DNA of 64,000 bases from Streptomyces canus (lineage in GTDB: Bacteria > Actinomycetota > Actinomycetes > Streptomycetales > Streptomycetaceae): positions 576,818-640,817 of the forward strand of contig NZ_KQ948658.1 of the NCBI RefSeq assembly GCF_001514145.1. The letters are read 5' to 3'. Made by a program: the position numbers and the translations under genes. The notes beneath the pieces were generated by a model, which did not search any database, was not told where the DNA came from, and saw nothing but the letters and a program-made list of their open reading frames with translations. Positions 1 through 8,989 of the stretch are shown in pieces (the first letter of the stretch is position 1; every line of letters begins with the position of its first letter).

Positions 1-372
1 AGCAGCAAGCGGCTCAGCCACGGACTGCACCCTCCCAGGACCGCAGCCGCCCGCCCCAGCAGATCAGACGCACGCAGAAACAGCGGCTCACAGCGCGCAA
101 GAGGCATACCGTCGGCACCCTGGGAATTATGCGCAAACGGAAAGGCCGGGAAATGGTCGAAAAGCCGCACGCGAGGACGCGGAAAACGTGTGAGAGTGGG
201 CTCTCGATTCGCCGGAACCCCGGCTAGGTACGGACTTCTGGCGATCTCCCGTCCGGAATTCCGGGGTAGGAGTGAGGAATGAGCGGCAGCAGTCCGGGGT
301 GGGGCGCGTGCCGGTCCCGCCGGCGTACACGCGTGTCCCGAGCGGGAGACGGTGTTCCGGCGGTCTCCTGGT
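1..372. other. No recognisable gene at window start
   Basis: This stretch lies downstream of the 3' end of the minus-strand MmyB-like regulator. I see no reading frame with homology, no ribosome binding site and no convincing hairpin here. Confidence 0.4.
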
Positions 373-1248
373 TCAGGCGCCGCGTCCGGGATTCTGCTGG
401 TGAGGTGCCTCGGGTGCGCTGAGGGAGCCCAGCAGGGCCAGACCGTCGGCGGCGGCTGAGCCCGGCTCGGCCTGCAGGATGATGAGCTGCTGTCCCGGGA
501 CGCTGCGGATGTTGAGGGCCTCGTGCCTCAACTCCAGGTCTCCCACGACGGAGTGGTGAATCTGCTTGACCTCATAGGGCGGGACCCGGGTGTACTCGCG
601 TGCCCATAGCGAGCGGAACTCACCGCTGCGCACCGACAGTTCACCGACCAGCTCCAGGATGCGAGGATCCTCCGGCGCGCTCGCGGCGGTCTGCTGAAGG
701 TCGGCGACCGCACGATCACGGGCCCGCTCCGGGTTCCGGTAGAAGGTCTTCGCCGCGGGGTCCAGGAAAAGCATGCGCAGTACGTTGTCGTGCTGCGCGA
801 AGTCGCGGTAGAGAGCGTCAGCCAAGGCGTTGGTGGCCAGCAGGTCCTGGGCGTGGCCGATGATGAAGGCCGGAGTCCGGGTCCAGCTCTCGATCAGTTG
901 CCGCAGGTGCGGGCGGACCCGCTCGACCCGGGAGGGAGACTTCGTGCGGCGGGCTGTCGGCTGGGCCAGACGGAGCAGTTCCCTCTTGTCCTCGTCCCCG
1001 AGACGCAGTGCGCGGGCGATGGCCTCCAGCACCCTGTGCGAGGGGCCGAGTTCACGGCCCTGCTCCAGTCGGCTGTAGTAGCTCAGGCTGACACCTGCGA
1101 GTGTCGCGACCTCGTCCCGCCGCAGGCCGGGCACCTTTCGCCGGCCCGCGCCGGACAGTCCTGCCGCGGCAGGACTCAGGCGCTCTCTGCGGGAGCGGAG
1201 GAACTGACCCAGCCCTCCAACCGGGCCAGGGTGTGTGTTGTTGTCCAT
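373..1248 (-). CDS. MmyB-like helix-turn-helix transcriptional regulator
   Basis: A 291-residue DNA-binding regulator. Residues about 12-80 form an XRE-type helix-turn-helix (VATLAGVSLSYYSRLEQG is the recognition region). Residues about 100-275 form the MmyB-like ligand-binding domain, with the family-typical TPAFIIGHAQDLLATNALADAL stretch (given here in part: TPAFIIGHAQDLLATNA). Length is normal for the family. It is divergent from a second regulator of identical length and architecture at 1556, so the two probably arose by duplication or share the 307-bp promoter region. In Streptomyces such proteins often control an adjacent SDR or oxidoreductase gene; none is visible on this side within the window. 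The ligand is unknown. Confidence 0.9.
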   Translation of the reverse strand: MDNNTHPGPVGGLGQFLRSRRERLSPAAAGLSGAGRRKVPGLRRDEVATLAGVSLSYYSRLEQGRELGPSHRVLEAIARALRLGDEDKRELLRLAQPTARRTKSPSRVERVRPHLRQLIESWTRTPAFIIGHAQDLLATNALADALYRDFAQHDNVLRMLFLDPAAKTFYRNPERARDRAVADLQQTAASAPEDPRILELVGELSVRSGEFRSLWAREYTRVPPYEVKQIHHSVVGDLELRHEALNIRSVPGQQLIILQAEPGSAAADGLALLGSLSAPEAPHQQNPGRGA

Positions 1249-1555
1249 GCCGCCAAGGCTAGGCGGAGAACGCCAGGCAAAGGTCGGCCGACGGTGGGTG
1301 CGTTACACCCAGGATCACGGGCCCCCGATGTGGAAGACGCGCGGCGACGCCGGGAGTCCGCACGGGCGCCTCGCGAGGGTGACGTCCGAGTAGCCAGGGC
1401 CCCTCTGCAGTCCCCGGCCGACCGGCCCCGCCCGCCACGAGGCCGGAAATCACACCAAACAAGCACGCGGCTACCCTGTGTGAAGAGCTTTCGGCCTGGC
1501 GTCATGGTGTGAAGCCCGAAGCTCCCGTCGGCTGAAAAGCATCTAGTCTTGCCGC
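1249..1555. promoter_or_regulatory. Divergent promoter region of two MmyB-like regulators
   Basis: This 307-bp gap separates two divergent HTH regulators. The octamer GTGTGAAG occurs twice as a direct repeat (1478-1485 and 1507-1514), a candidate operator. TAGTCT at 1544-1549 lies 6 bases before the ATG at 1556 and would make that gene nearly leaderless. These are read by eye; binding is inferred. Confidence 0.4.
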
Positions 1556-2431
1556 ATGAGCAATGGGACACCTTTGGGTGATTTCCTCAGAGCCCGCCGA
1601 GAAGCCCTGAAGCCACACGACGTCGGTCTTCCCGAACACGGGCGACGCCGGGTGCCGGGACTGCGCAGAGAGGAAGTCGCACTGCTCGCCGGAGTCAGCT
1701 CCGACTACTACATCAGGCTGGAACAAGGACGCGAGAACAGTCCCTCGCCGCAGGTCCTCGATGCCGTGGCGCAGGCGCTGAAACTGGACGCGGAGGCTGC
1801 CGACCATCTCAACCGTCTCTGCCTCACCGCCTCGCAACGCCCGCGCGACTGGGGAGAGACGGACGTCAGCCAGCAGCTGTTGCAGCTGATGGACGGATGG
1901 GACCACACTCCGGCCTTCGTCGTGGGCCCGGCCCTCGACATCATGGCGGCCAACTCCCTCGCCAGGGCCCTCCACGGCGGGTTCGAGAAGTTCGACAACC
2001 TCGCCCGCATGGTGTTCGTCGACCCCGCCGGGCGCGAGTTCTACCAGGAATGGGAGCGAGCCGCGCACTCCTGCGTCGCCGAGATCAGGGCCGCCTACGG
2101 CCACGACCCCGAATCGGCTCGCATCGCCGAAGTCGTGGCGGAACTGTCCGTCCAGAGCGAGGAGTTCGCCGGGATCTGGCAGATGCACGAGGTCAAGAGC
2201 AAGTCCCAGGAAGGCAAGCACCTCAAACACCCCGACGTCGGAGACCTGCACATCAAATTCGCGGCGTTCACCGTCAACGGAGACCCGCACCAGCAACTGG
2301 TGGTCTACCAAGCCGAACCGGCCAGCCCGACGGCCGCCGCCTTCGAGACGCTCAGGGCCATGGCCGCCCAGCCGAAGCAGACCCCGGCGGCCGGGCCCGC
2401 GGTCGACCTCGCCGTCAGCGAGCAGTCGTAG
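1556..2431 (+). CDS. MmyB-like helix-turn-helix transcriptional regulator
   Basis: A 291-residue paralogue of the regulator at 373-1248, transcribed away from it. The N-terminal HTH includes VPGLRREEVALLAGVSSDYY followed by the IRLEQGRE segment. Residues about 100-275 form the MmyB-like effector domain (TPAFVVGPALDIMAANSLAR). The C-terminal QQLVVYQAEPASPTAAA segment is typical of the family. The start at ATG 1556 has no clear Shine-Dalgarno; a TAGTCT -10-like box ends 6 bases upstream, consistent with leaderless transcription. It is the last intact gene before the tRNA-derived repeat at 2619. Confidence 0.9.
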   Translation: MSNGTPLGDFLRARREALKPHDVGLPEHGRRRVPGLRREEVALLAGVSSDYYIRLEQGRENSPSPQVLDAVAQALKLDAEAADHLNRLCLTASQRPRDWGETDVSQQLLQLMDGWDHTPAFVVGPALDIMAANSLARALHGGFEKFDNLARMVFVDPAGREFYQEWERAAHSCVAEIRAAYGHDPESARIAEVVAELSVQSEEFAGIWQMHEVKSKSQEGKHLKHPDVGDLHIKFAAFTVNGDPHQQLVVYQAEPASPTAAAFETLRAMAAQPKQTPAAGPAVDLAVSEQS

Positions 2432-2502
2432 TGAACATGAGCATGTGAGCGGCGATGGAGGCAACGCGGCCTTCATCGCCGTGTTTGTCCTTCCTGGACG
2501 CG

Positions 2503-2536
2503 TTCTGGACGCAGGTTGGACACAAGGATCGGAAAA
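2503..2536 (+). repeat. Short repeat matching 19101-19134
   Basis: A segment beginning TTCTGGACGC resembles the one at 19101-19134 over about 34 bases with scattered mismatches. It lies about 115 bases before the left tRNA-derived repeat, whereas its partner lies about 100 bases after the right one. It looks like a relic of the end of an integrated element. Confidence 0.45.
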
Positions 2537-2618
2537 GACCGACAAGGACAGGGAAGAGATACGGCGTCAAACCCCATCTGACCTGAGAAAACGGCAAAGA
2601 TGAGCGTAGGTCGACAAG

Positions 2619-2710
2619 GGCCGCCAAGATCCTCAAAGGACTCATAATCCGTCGGCCGTGGGTTCGAGTCCCACCCGCCCCACCTGTGCAGGGCTGTGAC
2701 CTGCGGAAAC
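2619..2710 (+). repeat. Left att-like repeat with tRNA 3' end
   Basis: Bases 2647-2684 are identical (38 bp) to 18936-18973. Similarity extends with a few mismatches from about 2619 to 2710 (partner 18908-18998). The core is the 3' half of a tRNA: anticodon-loop-like CTCATAA (CAT), variable region, T-arm GGTTCGAGTCC and acceptor strand CCGCCCCACC. No matching 5' acceptor strand GGGGCGG lies about 70 bases upstream, so this is not a complete tRNA. Integrative elements of actinomycetes characteristically use tRNA 3' ends as attachment sites. Confidence 0.7.
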
Positions 2711-2731
2711 CCACGGCACCCATCTCGACCA

Positions 2732-3035
2732 TTGGACTGCAACGCCGGCGGTAACCAGTCCTGGGACTGGGACACGGACAAGCAACTCACCGTCCACGGC
2801 AACACGTGCATGACGGTGGGAGGCACCGGAGCCACGGCGGGGGACCCCGTGGTCATCACCGACTGCACCGGCGCGGCGGCACAGCAGTGGAGCGTGAACG
2901 CGGACCTCTCCATGACCAGCGTCGCAAACCGCGGCACTCTGCCTGGACGCGGCCGGAGCGGGCACCGGCAACGGCACGGCGGTCGATGGCTGGTACTGCA
3001 ACGGCGGCAGCAACCAGCAGGGGACCAGGAACTGA
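2732..3035 (+). pseudogene. Ricin-type beta-trefoil (CBM13) lectin fragment, frameshifted
   Basis: Translation from about 2732 gives CNAGGNQSWDWD, then GNTCMTVGGTGATAGDPVV and AAQQWSVNADLS, the repeating Q-x-W pattern of ricin-B/CBM13 sugar-binding domains. Around 2930 the frame shifts; the new frame from 2934 reads ALCLDAAGAGTGNGTAVDGW and then CNGGSNQQ followed by G where the family has W, ending at 3035. There is no signal peptide or catalytic domain, and the fragment begins directly after the att-like repeat. It is the broken tail of a secreted glycoside hydrolase or similar enzyme. Confidence 0.7.
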
Positions 3036-3117
3036 CGCCGGCACCTGTTGCCTCGGCCATTGACTCGGAGCACTGACTCGACACTGATCGGAACCGTCAG
3101 CGCCGTCGCGCTTCGCC

Positions 3118-3200
3118 CTACGGCGAGGCCGGCGGCGCTCCGGTGCTCGCGCGGATCATCAGCCGGGCCGGGACCGAGGCCCTGTCGATCCGGGTTGCCC
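3118..3200 (-). pseudogene. LacI-family regulator C-terminal stub
   Basis: On the minus strand the frame ending at the TAG at 3118-3120 reads RASVPARLMIRASTGAPPAS. This resembles the C-terminal tail of Streptomyces LacI-type sugar regulators (RL-V-R-STG pattern). Nothing upstream continues it. It is likely the remnant of a former local regulator, although a motif this short leaves room for chance. Confidence 0.4.
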
Positions 3201-3254
3201 GGTGCCAATGAGGATTCCTTGCGCTTGTGGGGCCGCCGCGGAGATGTCGGTGAA

Positions 3255-4133
3255 TCAGGTGACCGGGACGGCGTCGAACACGCTGTGGTACGTGCGGACG
3301 TGAGCCGATCCTGTGAGGCGTTCGATCAACGCCCGGTAGCGGTCCAGGACGTACGCCTGGCGGACCTCTTCTTGTGCAGAGGCGAACGACTGGTGCGGGA
3401 AGTCGCCGCGGTGGGCTGTGAAGTAGGACCTGAGGGCGCTGTCCGGCGTGGTGATGGCCCGCGTGTCGGTGAGCCTGTCCCGGAGGGCGGCGGCGAGGTT
3501 GTTCAGGACGTAGGTGAAGTAGTTCGACTCGGTGTACTGCACTGGGCCGTAGATGACCTGGTGAGCGGCTACGGCATGTCGGCGACGGGCGTTCTCCCTC
3601 TCCCAGTTGTGCAGGAAGGAGCCGTACCCGGAATCCGCCACCAGACCGAACTGGTGGGCCAGGTTCAGCTCGACGGTGGCCCGGGTGACGTCGGCGAGTG
3701 CCCGCTCGCGGAGGTATGAGGCGGGTGTCTGGCCATCGTGGGGAGTGGTCCAGAAGTGAGGGCCGTCCGCGGTGCCGAACCTCTGCCGGAAGTGGGTGAA
3801 GGTCGCGGCCCTCTCCTGGCCGAGGTAGAGGGCGAACTCCCGCACCGGAATGGGCTGGCCGTCGATCGTGGCCACGACAGCCGTGGCCGGTGGAGCCGGT
3901 TGAGTGGGTGGCCGGCCGTGCCGCATGGCGGGCAGCAGGACCGCTGCGGTGATGGCGGCCGCAGCCACCAGCGCGGCAACGGTGATCAGCTGGAGCGGCA
4001 CGCTACGGCGTGCCATGGCCGCCCGGGCTGCCGGGCGGGCGGAGGCGGCTGTGCGGCGTCGGCCGCTGCGGCTGCCGCGCGGACGGTCTTGCGCCGGTTT
4101 CCGGGGCCGGTGCCGGTGCGTCGATGTGCTCAT
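3255..4133 (-). CDS. Membrane-anchored SurA/PpiC-like foldase
   Basis: A 292-residue protein. A basic N-terminus (about 1-45) is followed by one membrane segment at about 46-68 (LITVAALVAAAAITAAVLLP). The extracytoplasmic region begins with VVATIDGQPIPVREFALYLG, the signature of SurA N-terminal/PpiC-type parvulin foldases, in which a helical chaperone domain precedes or replaces the isomerase domain. The remaining ~180 residues are helical, and I do not see a complete parvulin catalytic core. It lies downstream of the secreted beta-helix enzyme on the same strand, with 104 bases between them. It may therefore help that large enzyme fold after export (inference). Confidence 0.6.
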   Translation of the reverse strand: MSTSTHRHRPRKPAQDRPRGSRSGRRRTAASARPAARAAMARRSVPLQLITVAALVAAAAITAAVLLPAMRHGRPPTQPAPPATAVVATIDGQPIPVREFALYLGQERAATFTHFRQRFGTADGPHFWTTPHDGQTPASYLRERALADVTRATVELNLAHQFGLVADSGYGSFLHNWERENARRRHAVAAHQVIYGPVQYTESNYFTYVLNNLAAALRDRLTDTRAITTPDSALRSYFTAHRGDFPHQSFASAQEEVRQAYVLDRYRALIERLTGSAHVRTYHSVFDAVPVT

Positions 4134-4237
4134 CGCCGACTCCTCTCTCGTGGGGCCGTCCGAAGGGGCACGGGCGCCCGACCCGGAACACCTGCCTTTG
4201 TGCCCCGGGCGGGCACCCGTCCTGTCCCGCCGCTGGT

Positions 4238-7039
4238 TCAGCCGGCGGCGAGGGTCTGGATCTCAGCGGTGCTGAGAACCCTGTTGTAGAAGTGGACGTC
4301 GTCGATCTGGCCGTTGGTGAAGTCCACCGGTCCCTGGTTGTAGGTGCCTGCGCCGATGAGGGTCGCGCCGTTCGCCTTCCAGGGGGAGGTGAACGACGTG
4401 CTGCCCTGGAGGGTGCCGTTGACATACAGCGAGATCGTCTGTGCGCTGCTGTCGTACACGCCGAGGACGTGGTACCAGGTGCCCGTCGTTGCCGCGGAGC
4501 CGGCCGTCACTGATGTGGCCGCGGACGCGTTCGCGTCGGAGGCCCGGGTGACGAAGGTGAACTTGCCTCCTGACAGTTGCAGGTAGAAGGGGCTGACCTT
4601 GCCGCCGACGAGGCTGGCGAAGGTCTGGTTGTTGCCGCTGACGGAGTTGAGTTTCACCCAGGCACCGACCGTGTAGCTCTGGCTGGTGTCGATGACCGAG
4701 GAAGGGATGACCGCCATGGTGACGGCGGTGCCGTCGAAGCTGAGCGCGTTGCTGCCGATCTTGCCGCTGCCCGCCCAGGTGGCGTTGCCCTCGGTGTAGC
4801 CGTCGTCGGTGTTGCCGAGCACGTTGGTGACGGTGTGTCCGCTGCCCTCGTCGAGCTGGTAGTAGCCGGCGGCGCCGGTGCCGAGGGCGTACGCCTCGCG
4901 GGCGGTGATCGCCCGGGTGATCATGCGTACGTCGTCGATGGCCCCGTTGGCGAAGTCGACGTTGCCACCGTTCCACTTGGCCCGGCCGATCGTGGTGTGG
5001 CCGGTGGCCTTCCACGGTGAGGAGAACGCCGTGGTGCCCTGGAGCTGGCCGTTCACGTACAGCGCGATGGTGTGGGCGCTGTTGTCGTACACGCCGGTCA
5101 GGTGGTACCAGGTGCCGGTGGCGGGGCTGCCGCCGGTGACCTGCTTGAACGTGGCGCCCGTCGAGTCGGCGCTGCGGACGGTGAAGGCGAAGGTGCCGCC
5201 CGACAGCTGGAGGTAGAAGGGGCTGATGGCCGAGCCGTCGATGCTCGCGTAGGTCTGGTTGCCGGTGAGGCTGTTCGGCTTCACCCAGGCGGAGACCGTG
5301 TAGCTGCCGCTGGTGTCGACGGCGGTGGTGGGGATGTCCACCCAGGAGTTGCTCGCGCCGGTCAGGCTGACGGCTCCCGTGCCGACCTTGCCGGTCGTCC
5401 AGGATGCCCCGGCCTGAAGGGTGCCGTTGTTCGCTCCGCCGGTCAGGTCGGCGGTGGCGGTACCGGAGCCCTCCTCCAGCGGCCAGTACGCGCCCGCCTG
5501 AGCCGTGGGTCCGGAGACGGCCGGGCCGTTGTAGGCGCCGATGTTGGGCGCCGCGGTGGCGGAGACGGTGTTGCCGAAGTAGTCCAGGCCGCCGTTGGAC
5601 GAGATGACCGCGCCCGCGCCGAGGGCGGGGGAGCCGCTGCGCAGCTTGTAGACCGCCGCGGAGGACCGGCCCGTTCCGCCGGCGCCCGGGTTCACGAACA
5701 GCGGGTCGGCGGTGATCTTCGACGAGTCGGCCGGTTCACTGGCGGGATGGTTGCCGTAGAACAGGTTGTGGGTCCACGTCGTCCTGGTGGTGGAGTAGCC
5801 GCCGGTGCCCAGCTTGTAGACGATGTTGTTCGAGAAGGCGACCGTGCTGTTCGGGGTGCCACCGGTCACGCCACCGTTGTCGCCCTCGCCCATGTAGATC
5901 GTGTTGTTGTACACCTGGGTGGTGGTGTTGCTGTCGACGCCGCCCATGCCGGGGAAGACCGCGTTGGAAGCGCCGTCGTTCTGGCTGATGTTGTAGCGGA
6001 TCACCGAGCTCTTCGCGCCGAAGCCGCTGCGGCAGCACCACTCCGTGAAGCCGAACGGGTTGTCGTGGCTCCAGTTGTACTGGATGACGGTGCCGGTGTT
6101 GTTGTTGTCGATGTCGAAGGCCTGGCCGTCGACGAAGTTGCGGTACTGGCGGGAGACCTCGTTGTTCTGGAACACCGCGTTGGTCGTCCAGCCGTTCCAC
6201 AGACCGGCGCCGGAGTAGCGGTAGCCGTTGTCCGTGGCGACGTTGTTCTGGATGACCGGTGAGGCGCAGAAGACGCAGACGATGTCGTTGCCGCCCATGT
6301 CGGTGAGCGTGTTGCCGTCGATGACGACGTTGGTGGTGTTGATGTTGTGGTTCAGGCCCACGAGTGAGCCGATGTAGATGCCGCCGGCGTCGTCGCGCGT
6401 CAGCGTGTTGTTGCTGATCTGGACGTCGTCCCAGCCGCTGGTGGTGTTGTTGTCGGTGACGTCGAAGGCGATGCCGGAGGACTGGCTCGGCTGCACGGGG
6501 TTCTGGACGTTCGCCCAGTAGCCCTTCACGTCATGGATGTTGTTGTTCAGGATGTGGATCCCGGCGAGGATCCCGGTGGTGTCGTTCTCCAGCTGGATGC
6601 CGCTGCGCAGGGCCGCACTGGAGGCCGGGTTGGTGATCTCCAGGTTCTGGATCGTCCAGTACTGCTGGTCCTTGAGGTAGATGGTGGCCGCGGCGCCCCC
6701 TCCGCTGAGGATGGGAGCGGCACCGGATCCGTAGCTCGCGATCACGACCGGGTTGCCGGAGGCGCCGGATCCCTGGGGCTGGAGTTCGCCGGTCCAGGAA
6801 CCGCCGGCCTGGAACAGGATCTGGTTGCCGGCCGTGAACGTCGTCGCGTTGACGTTCGTGAGCGTCTTCCACGGGGTGCTGGTGCTGCATCCGTCGTTGC
6901 TGTCGCTGCCGGACGACGACGAGATGTAGTACGTGGTGCAGGTCGCCGCGTGGGCAACCGTGCTGGGGAGGATCACCAGTCCCAGCGTGGCTGCCGCGCT
7001 GCCCAGGGCCGCCAGGAGGCGGCGTGGCCATCTTCGCAT
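4238..7039 (-). CDS. Secreted right-handed beta-helix protein with two LamG domains
   Basis: 933 residues. The start at 7039 has AGAGGA eight bases upstream and begins directly with a signal peptide (MRRWPRRLLAALGSAAATLG..., cleavage after AHA). Residues ~35-500 carry a parallel beta-helix of the polysaccharide-lyase type, rich in Asn ladders such as IQNLEITNP, VVIDGNTLTDMG and VIQYNWSHDNPFG. Two concanavalin/LamG modules follow (~510-710 and ~720-930), each with a YYQLDEGSG or YWPLEEGSG opening and an IGRAK / DDVHFYNR closing pattern. The family suggests cleavage or binding of an acidic or branched plant or algal glycan. It sits at the promoter-distal end of an ABC-importer cluster. Substrate and catalytic residues cannot be assigned by eye. 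Confidence 0.8.
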   Translation of the reverse strand: MRRWPRRLLAALGSAAATLGLVILPSTVAHAATCTTYYISSSSGSDSNDGCSTSTPWKTLTNVNATTFTAGNQILFQAGGSWTGELQPQGSGASGNPVVIASYGSGAAPILSGGGAAATIYLKDQQYWTIQNLEITNPASSAALRSGIQLENDTTGILAGIHILNNNIHDVKGYWANVQNPVQPSQSSGIAFDVTDNNTTSGWDDVQISNNTLTRDDAGGIYIGSLVGLNHNINTTNVVIDGNTLTDMGGNDIVCVFCASPVIQNNVATDNGYRYSGAGLWNGWTTNAVFQNNEVSRQYRNFVDGQAFDIDNNNTGTVIQYNWSHDNPFGFTEWCCRSGFGAKSSVIRYNISQNDGASNAVFPGMGGVDSNTTTQVYNNTIYMGEGDNGGVTGGTPNSTVAFSNNIVYKLGTGGYSTTRTTWTHNLFYGNHPASEPADSSKITADPLFVNPGAGGTGRSSAAVYKLRSGSPALGAGAVISSNGGLDYFGNTVSATAAPNIGAYNGPAVSGPTAQAGAYWPLEEGSGTATADLTGGANNGTLQAGASWTTGKVGTGAVSLTGASNSWVDIPTTAVDTSGSYTVSAWVKPNSLTGNQTYASIDGSAISPFYLQLSGGTFAFTVRSADSTGATFKQVTGGSPATGTWYHLTGVYDNSAHTIALYVNGQLQGTTAFSSPWKATGHTTIGRAKWNGGNVDFANGAIDDVRMITRAITAREAYALGTGAAGYYQLDEGSGHTVTNVLGNTDDGYTEGNATWAGSGKIGSNALSFDGTAVTMAVIPSSVIDTSQSYTVGAWVKLNSVSGNNQTFASLVGGKVSPFYLQLSGGKFTFVTRASDANASAATSVTAGSAATTGTWYHVLGVYDSSAQTISLYVNGTLQGSTSFTSPWKANGATLIGAGTYNQGPVDFTNGQIDDVHFYNRVLSTAEIQTLAAG

Positions 7040-7180
7040 TGCGTTCCTCTTCGAACGGAGCGGATGAGTGGGGTGGAGCAGACCGGTGCGCACGCCGTGC
7101 CGGGCGAGACGGGGAGGAGGGCGCGCCGAACGCACCGGTCGATCTGAGGGGGGCGGCGGGTCAGCTGGGCAAGGCGGGGC

Positions 7181-8017
7181 TCAGCCCTTGACGGCGCCGC
7201 TGAGCAGGCCGGACATGATGTGCCGCTGGACCGCGACGAAGAAGACCACCATGGGGACCAGGGCCATGACGCTGAGGGTCAGGAAGGCCGGCCAGTCGAC
7301 CTGGAACTGCCCGACCGAGGTGTATACCTCCATCACGATCGTGCTCTTGGCCGGGTCGCTGAGGTACACGTTGGGGTTGAGGAAGTCGTTCCAGACCCAC
7401 ATGGTCTGGAACACCGCGACCGTGGCCAGGATGGGCCGGATCAGCGGCAGCACGATCCGCCAGAAGACCTGCCAGGGACCGCAGCCGTCCAGCCGGGCGG
7501 CCTCGATGACCTCGAACGGCAGGGTGGCCATGTAGCCCTGGATGACGAACCAGCAGAAGATCGAGCCGGCGCTGTAGACCAGCACAAGGCCGTTCAGGCT
7601 GTTGACCAGGCCCAGTTTGACGAAGATCTGGTAGACCGGGATCAGGGTCGACTGGGTGGGCACGACGAACGCGAGCAGCAGGAGCTTGCCGAAACGCCGG
7701 TTGAACCTGGTGGGGCGGATCGTCAGGGCGTAGGCCGCCATGGCGCCGATCAGCACCATGAGGGCGACCGAGAACACCGTGACGTAGAGGGTGTTCGCGA
7801 AGGCCGCCGCGACGGGGACCTCGTTCAGGACCCGGCGGTAGGTGGAGAAGTCCGGCGAGCTCGGCAGTGCCAGCGGTGAACCGGTGGTCTGCGCCTGCGA
7901 CTTGAGGGTGTTGACGAGGACGTAGTAGAAGGGCAGCGCCATCACCGCCGAGACGGGCAGCATGTAGGCGCTGGTGAGCCAGCCCCGGGTACGCAGCCGG
8001 GAGAGGATCGCCGTCAC
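7181..8017 (-). CDS. Carbohydrate ABC transporter permease (MalG type)
   Basis: 278 residues with six predicted membrane helices and the cytoplasmic EAA loop (EVIEAARLDGCGPWQVFWRI, then VLPLIRPIL) that docks on the ATPase. I chose the GTG at 8017 because AAGGAGG lies just upstream and it overlaps the previous permease stop by 4 bases (GTGA), indicating translational coupling. It forms the second permease of an importer with the genes at 8014 and 8990. No ATPase gene is nearby. In Streptomyces such systems usually share MsiK encoded elsewhere. Confidence 0.92.
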   Translation of the reverse strand: MTAILSRLRTRGWLTSAYMLPVSAVMALPFYYVLVNTLKSQAQTTGSPLALPSSPDFSTYRRVLNEVPVAAAFANTLYVTVFSVALMVLIGAMAAYALTIRPTRFNRRFGKLLLLAFVVPTQSTLIPVYQIFVKLGLVNSLNGLVLVYSAGSIFCWFVIQGYMATLPFEVIEAARLDGCGPWQVFWRIVLPLIRPILATVAVFQTMWVWNDFLNPNVYLSDPAKSTIVMEVYTSVGQFQVDWPAFLTLSVMALVPMVVFFVAVQRHIMSGLLSGAVKG

Positions 8018-8970
8018 CGGAACCTCCTTTCCAGCCTGCGGGTCACCGAGAGCTGGAGGGACAGCACGGCGGCGACCGCGATCAGGAAGATCACGCCCAG
8101 TGCGGCGCCGAGCCCGTAGTCGCCCTCGGCGATACCGCGTTGCACGAGTACCTGGGTGATGGTGTAGGTGTCGTAGCCGGGGCCGCCGGCGGTGAGGGTG
8201 AACGGCAGGTCGTACACCCTGAGACCGTTGATGAGCAGCAGGAACTGGCTGACCGTCATGGCCGGGGCGAGCAGCGGCAGCGTGATGCGGAAGAACTGCT
8301 GCCGGGGCGTTGCCCCGTCGATGGTGGCGGCCTCGTAGTAGTCCCGCGGGACGGACTGCAGGTAGGCGAGGTAGAGGACGGCGTGCCAGCCGGTCTGTGC
8401 CCAGACCCCGACCACGATCACCGAGACCTTCGCCAGGGTGTTGTCCGACAGCCACGGCACCGGGCCGACTCCGAAAAGGCTGCCCAGTACGGAGTTGATC
8501 ACCCCGGAGGACAGCGGCGACAGGACGAACGTCCACACCAGGCCGAGGATCGCCATGCTGGGTACCGCGGGGAAGAAGAACGCCGCACGGACCAGACTCC
8601 GGCCGGGGAAGCGGCGGTTGAGGATCACCGCGAGCGGGATGGCCAGGACGGTCACGATCAGCGTGGTCGCCACCGCGTACAGCAGGGTGAAGCCCAGGCC
8701 GGTCAGCACCGAGGGGTCGGTGAAGATCTGCCGGTAGTTCCGCAGCCCGACCAGGTGCCGGGTCGGTGAGGAGCCGCTGTAGTCGGTGAAGCTGTAGTAC
8801 ACCGACTCGGCGAGCGGCACCAGGAACAGCACCACCAGCACGAGGGCGATCGGCAGCAGGAACGCCTGCGTGGTCAGCTGCTCGCGCAGCCGGCGGCGGG
8901 CGGGGCGGGCGCCGCCTGGGGCGGTGCCCGCGCGTGCCCGAGTGGGGAGGTCGGAGGTCTGTATGGCCAT
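8014..8970 (-). CDS. Carbohydrate ABC transporter permease (MalF type)
   Basis: 318 residues. A basic N-terminal extension precedes six membrane helices, the first LTTQAFLLPIALVLVVLFLV. The EAA motif is present as YYEAATIDGATPRQQFFRIT. It starts 19 bases after the stop of the binding-protein gene and overlaps the second permease by 4 bases, so the three genes form one operon read leftwards from 10288. It is expected to pair with the MalG-type permease in the membrane. The clustered GH43-type hydrolases suggest import of oligosaccharides from arabinan, xylan or pectin (inference). Confidence 0.92.
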   Translation of the reverse strand: MAIQTSDLPTRARAGTAPGGARPARRRLREQLTTQAFLLPIALVLVVLFLVPLAESVYYSFTDYSGSSPTRHLVGLRNYRQIFTDPSVLTGLGFTLLYAVATTLIVTVLAIPLAVILNRRFPGRSLVRAAFFFPAVPSMAILGLVWTFVLSPLSSGVINSVLGSLFGVGPVPWLSDNTLAKVSVIVVGVWAQTGWHAVLYLAYLQSVPRDYYEAATIDGATPRQQFFRITLPLLAPAMTVSQFLLLINGLRVYDLPFTLTAGGPGYDTYTITQVLVQRGIAEGDYGLGAALGVIFLIAVAAVLSLQLSVTRRLERRFR

Positions 8971-8989
8971 GAGGGCTGTCGCTTCCCGC

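Noticed and set aside
2641..2684. Apparent tRNA gene (CAT anticodon loop, T-arm, CCGCCCCACC end)
   Set aside because: No 5' acceptor strand or D-arm lies at the right distance upstream; only the 3' half is present, so it is an att-type repeat, not a functional tRNA.
2415..2732. Minus-strand frame containing GGAGGTRTHGRRI (and its twin near 18791-18979)
   Set aside because: This peptide is the reverse translation of the tRNA 3' end; it is a well-known spurious prediction created by the repeat.
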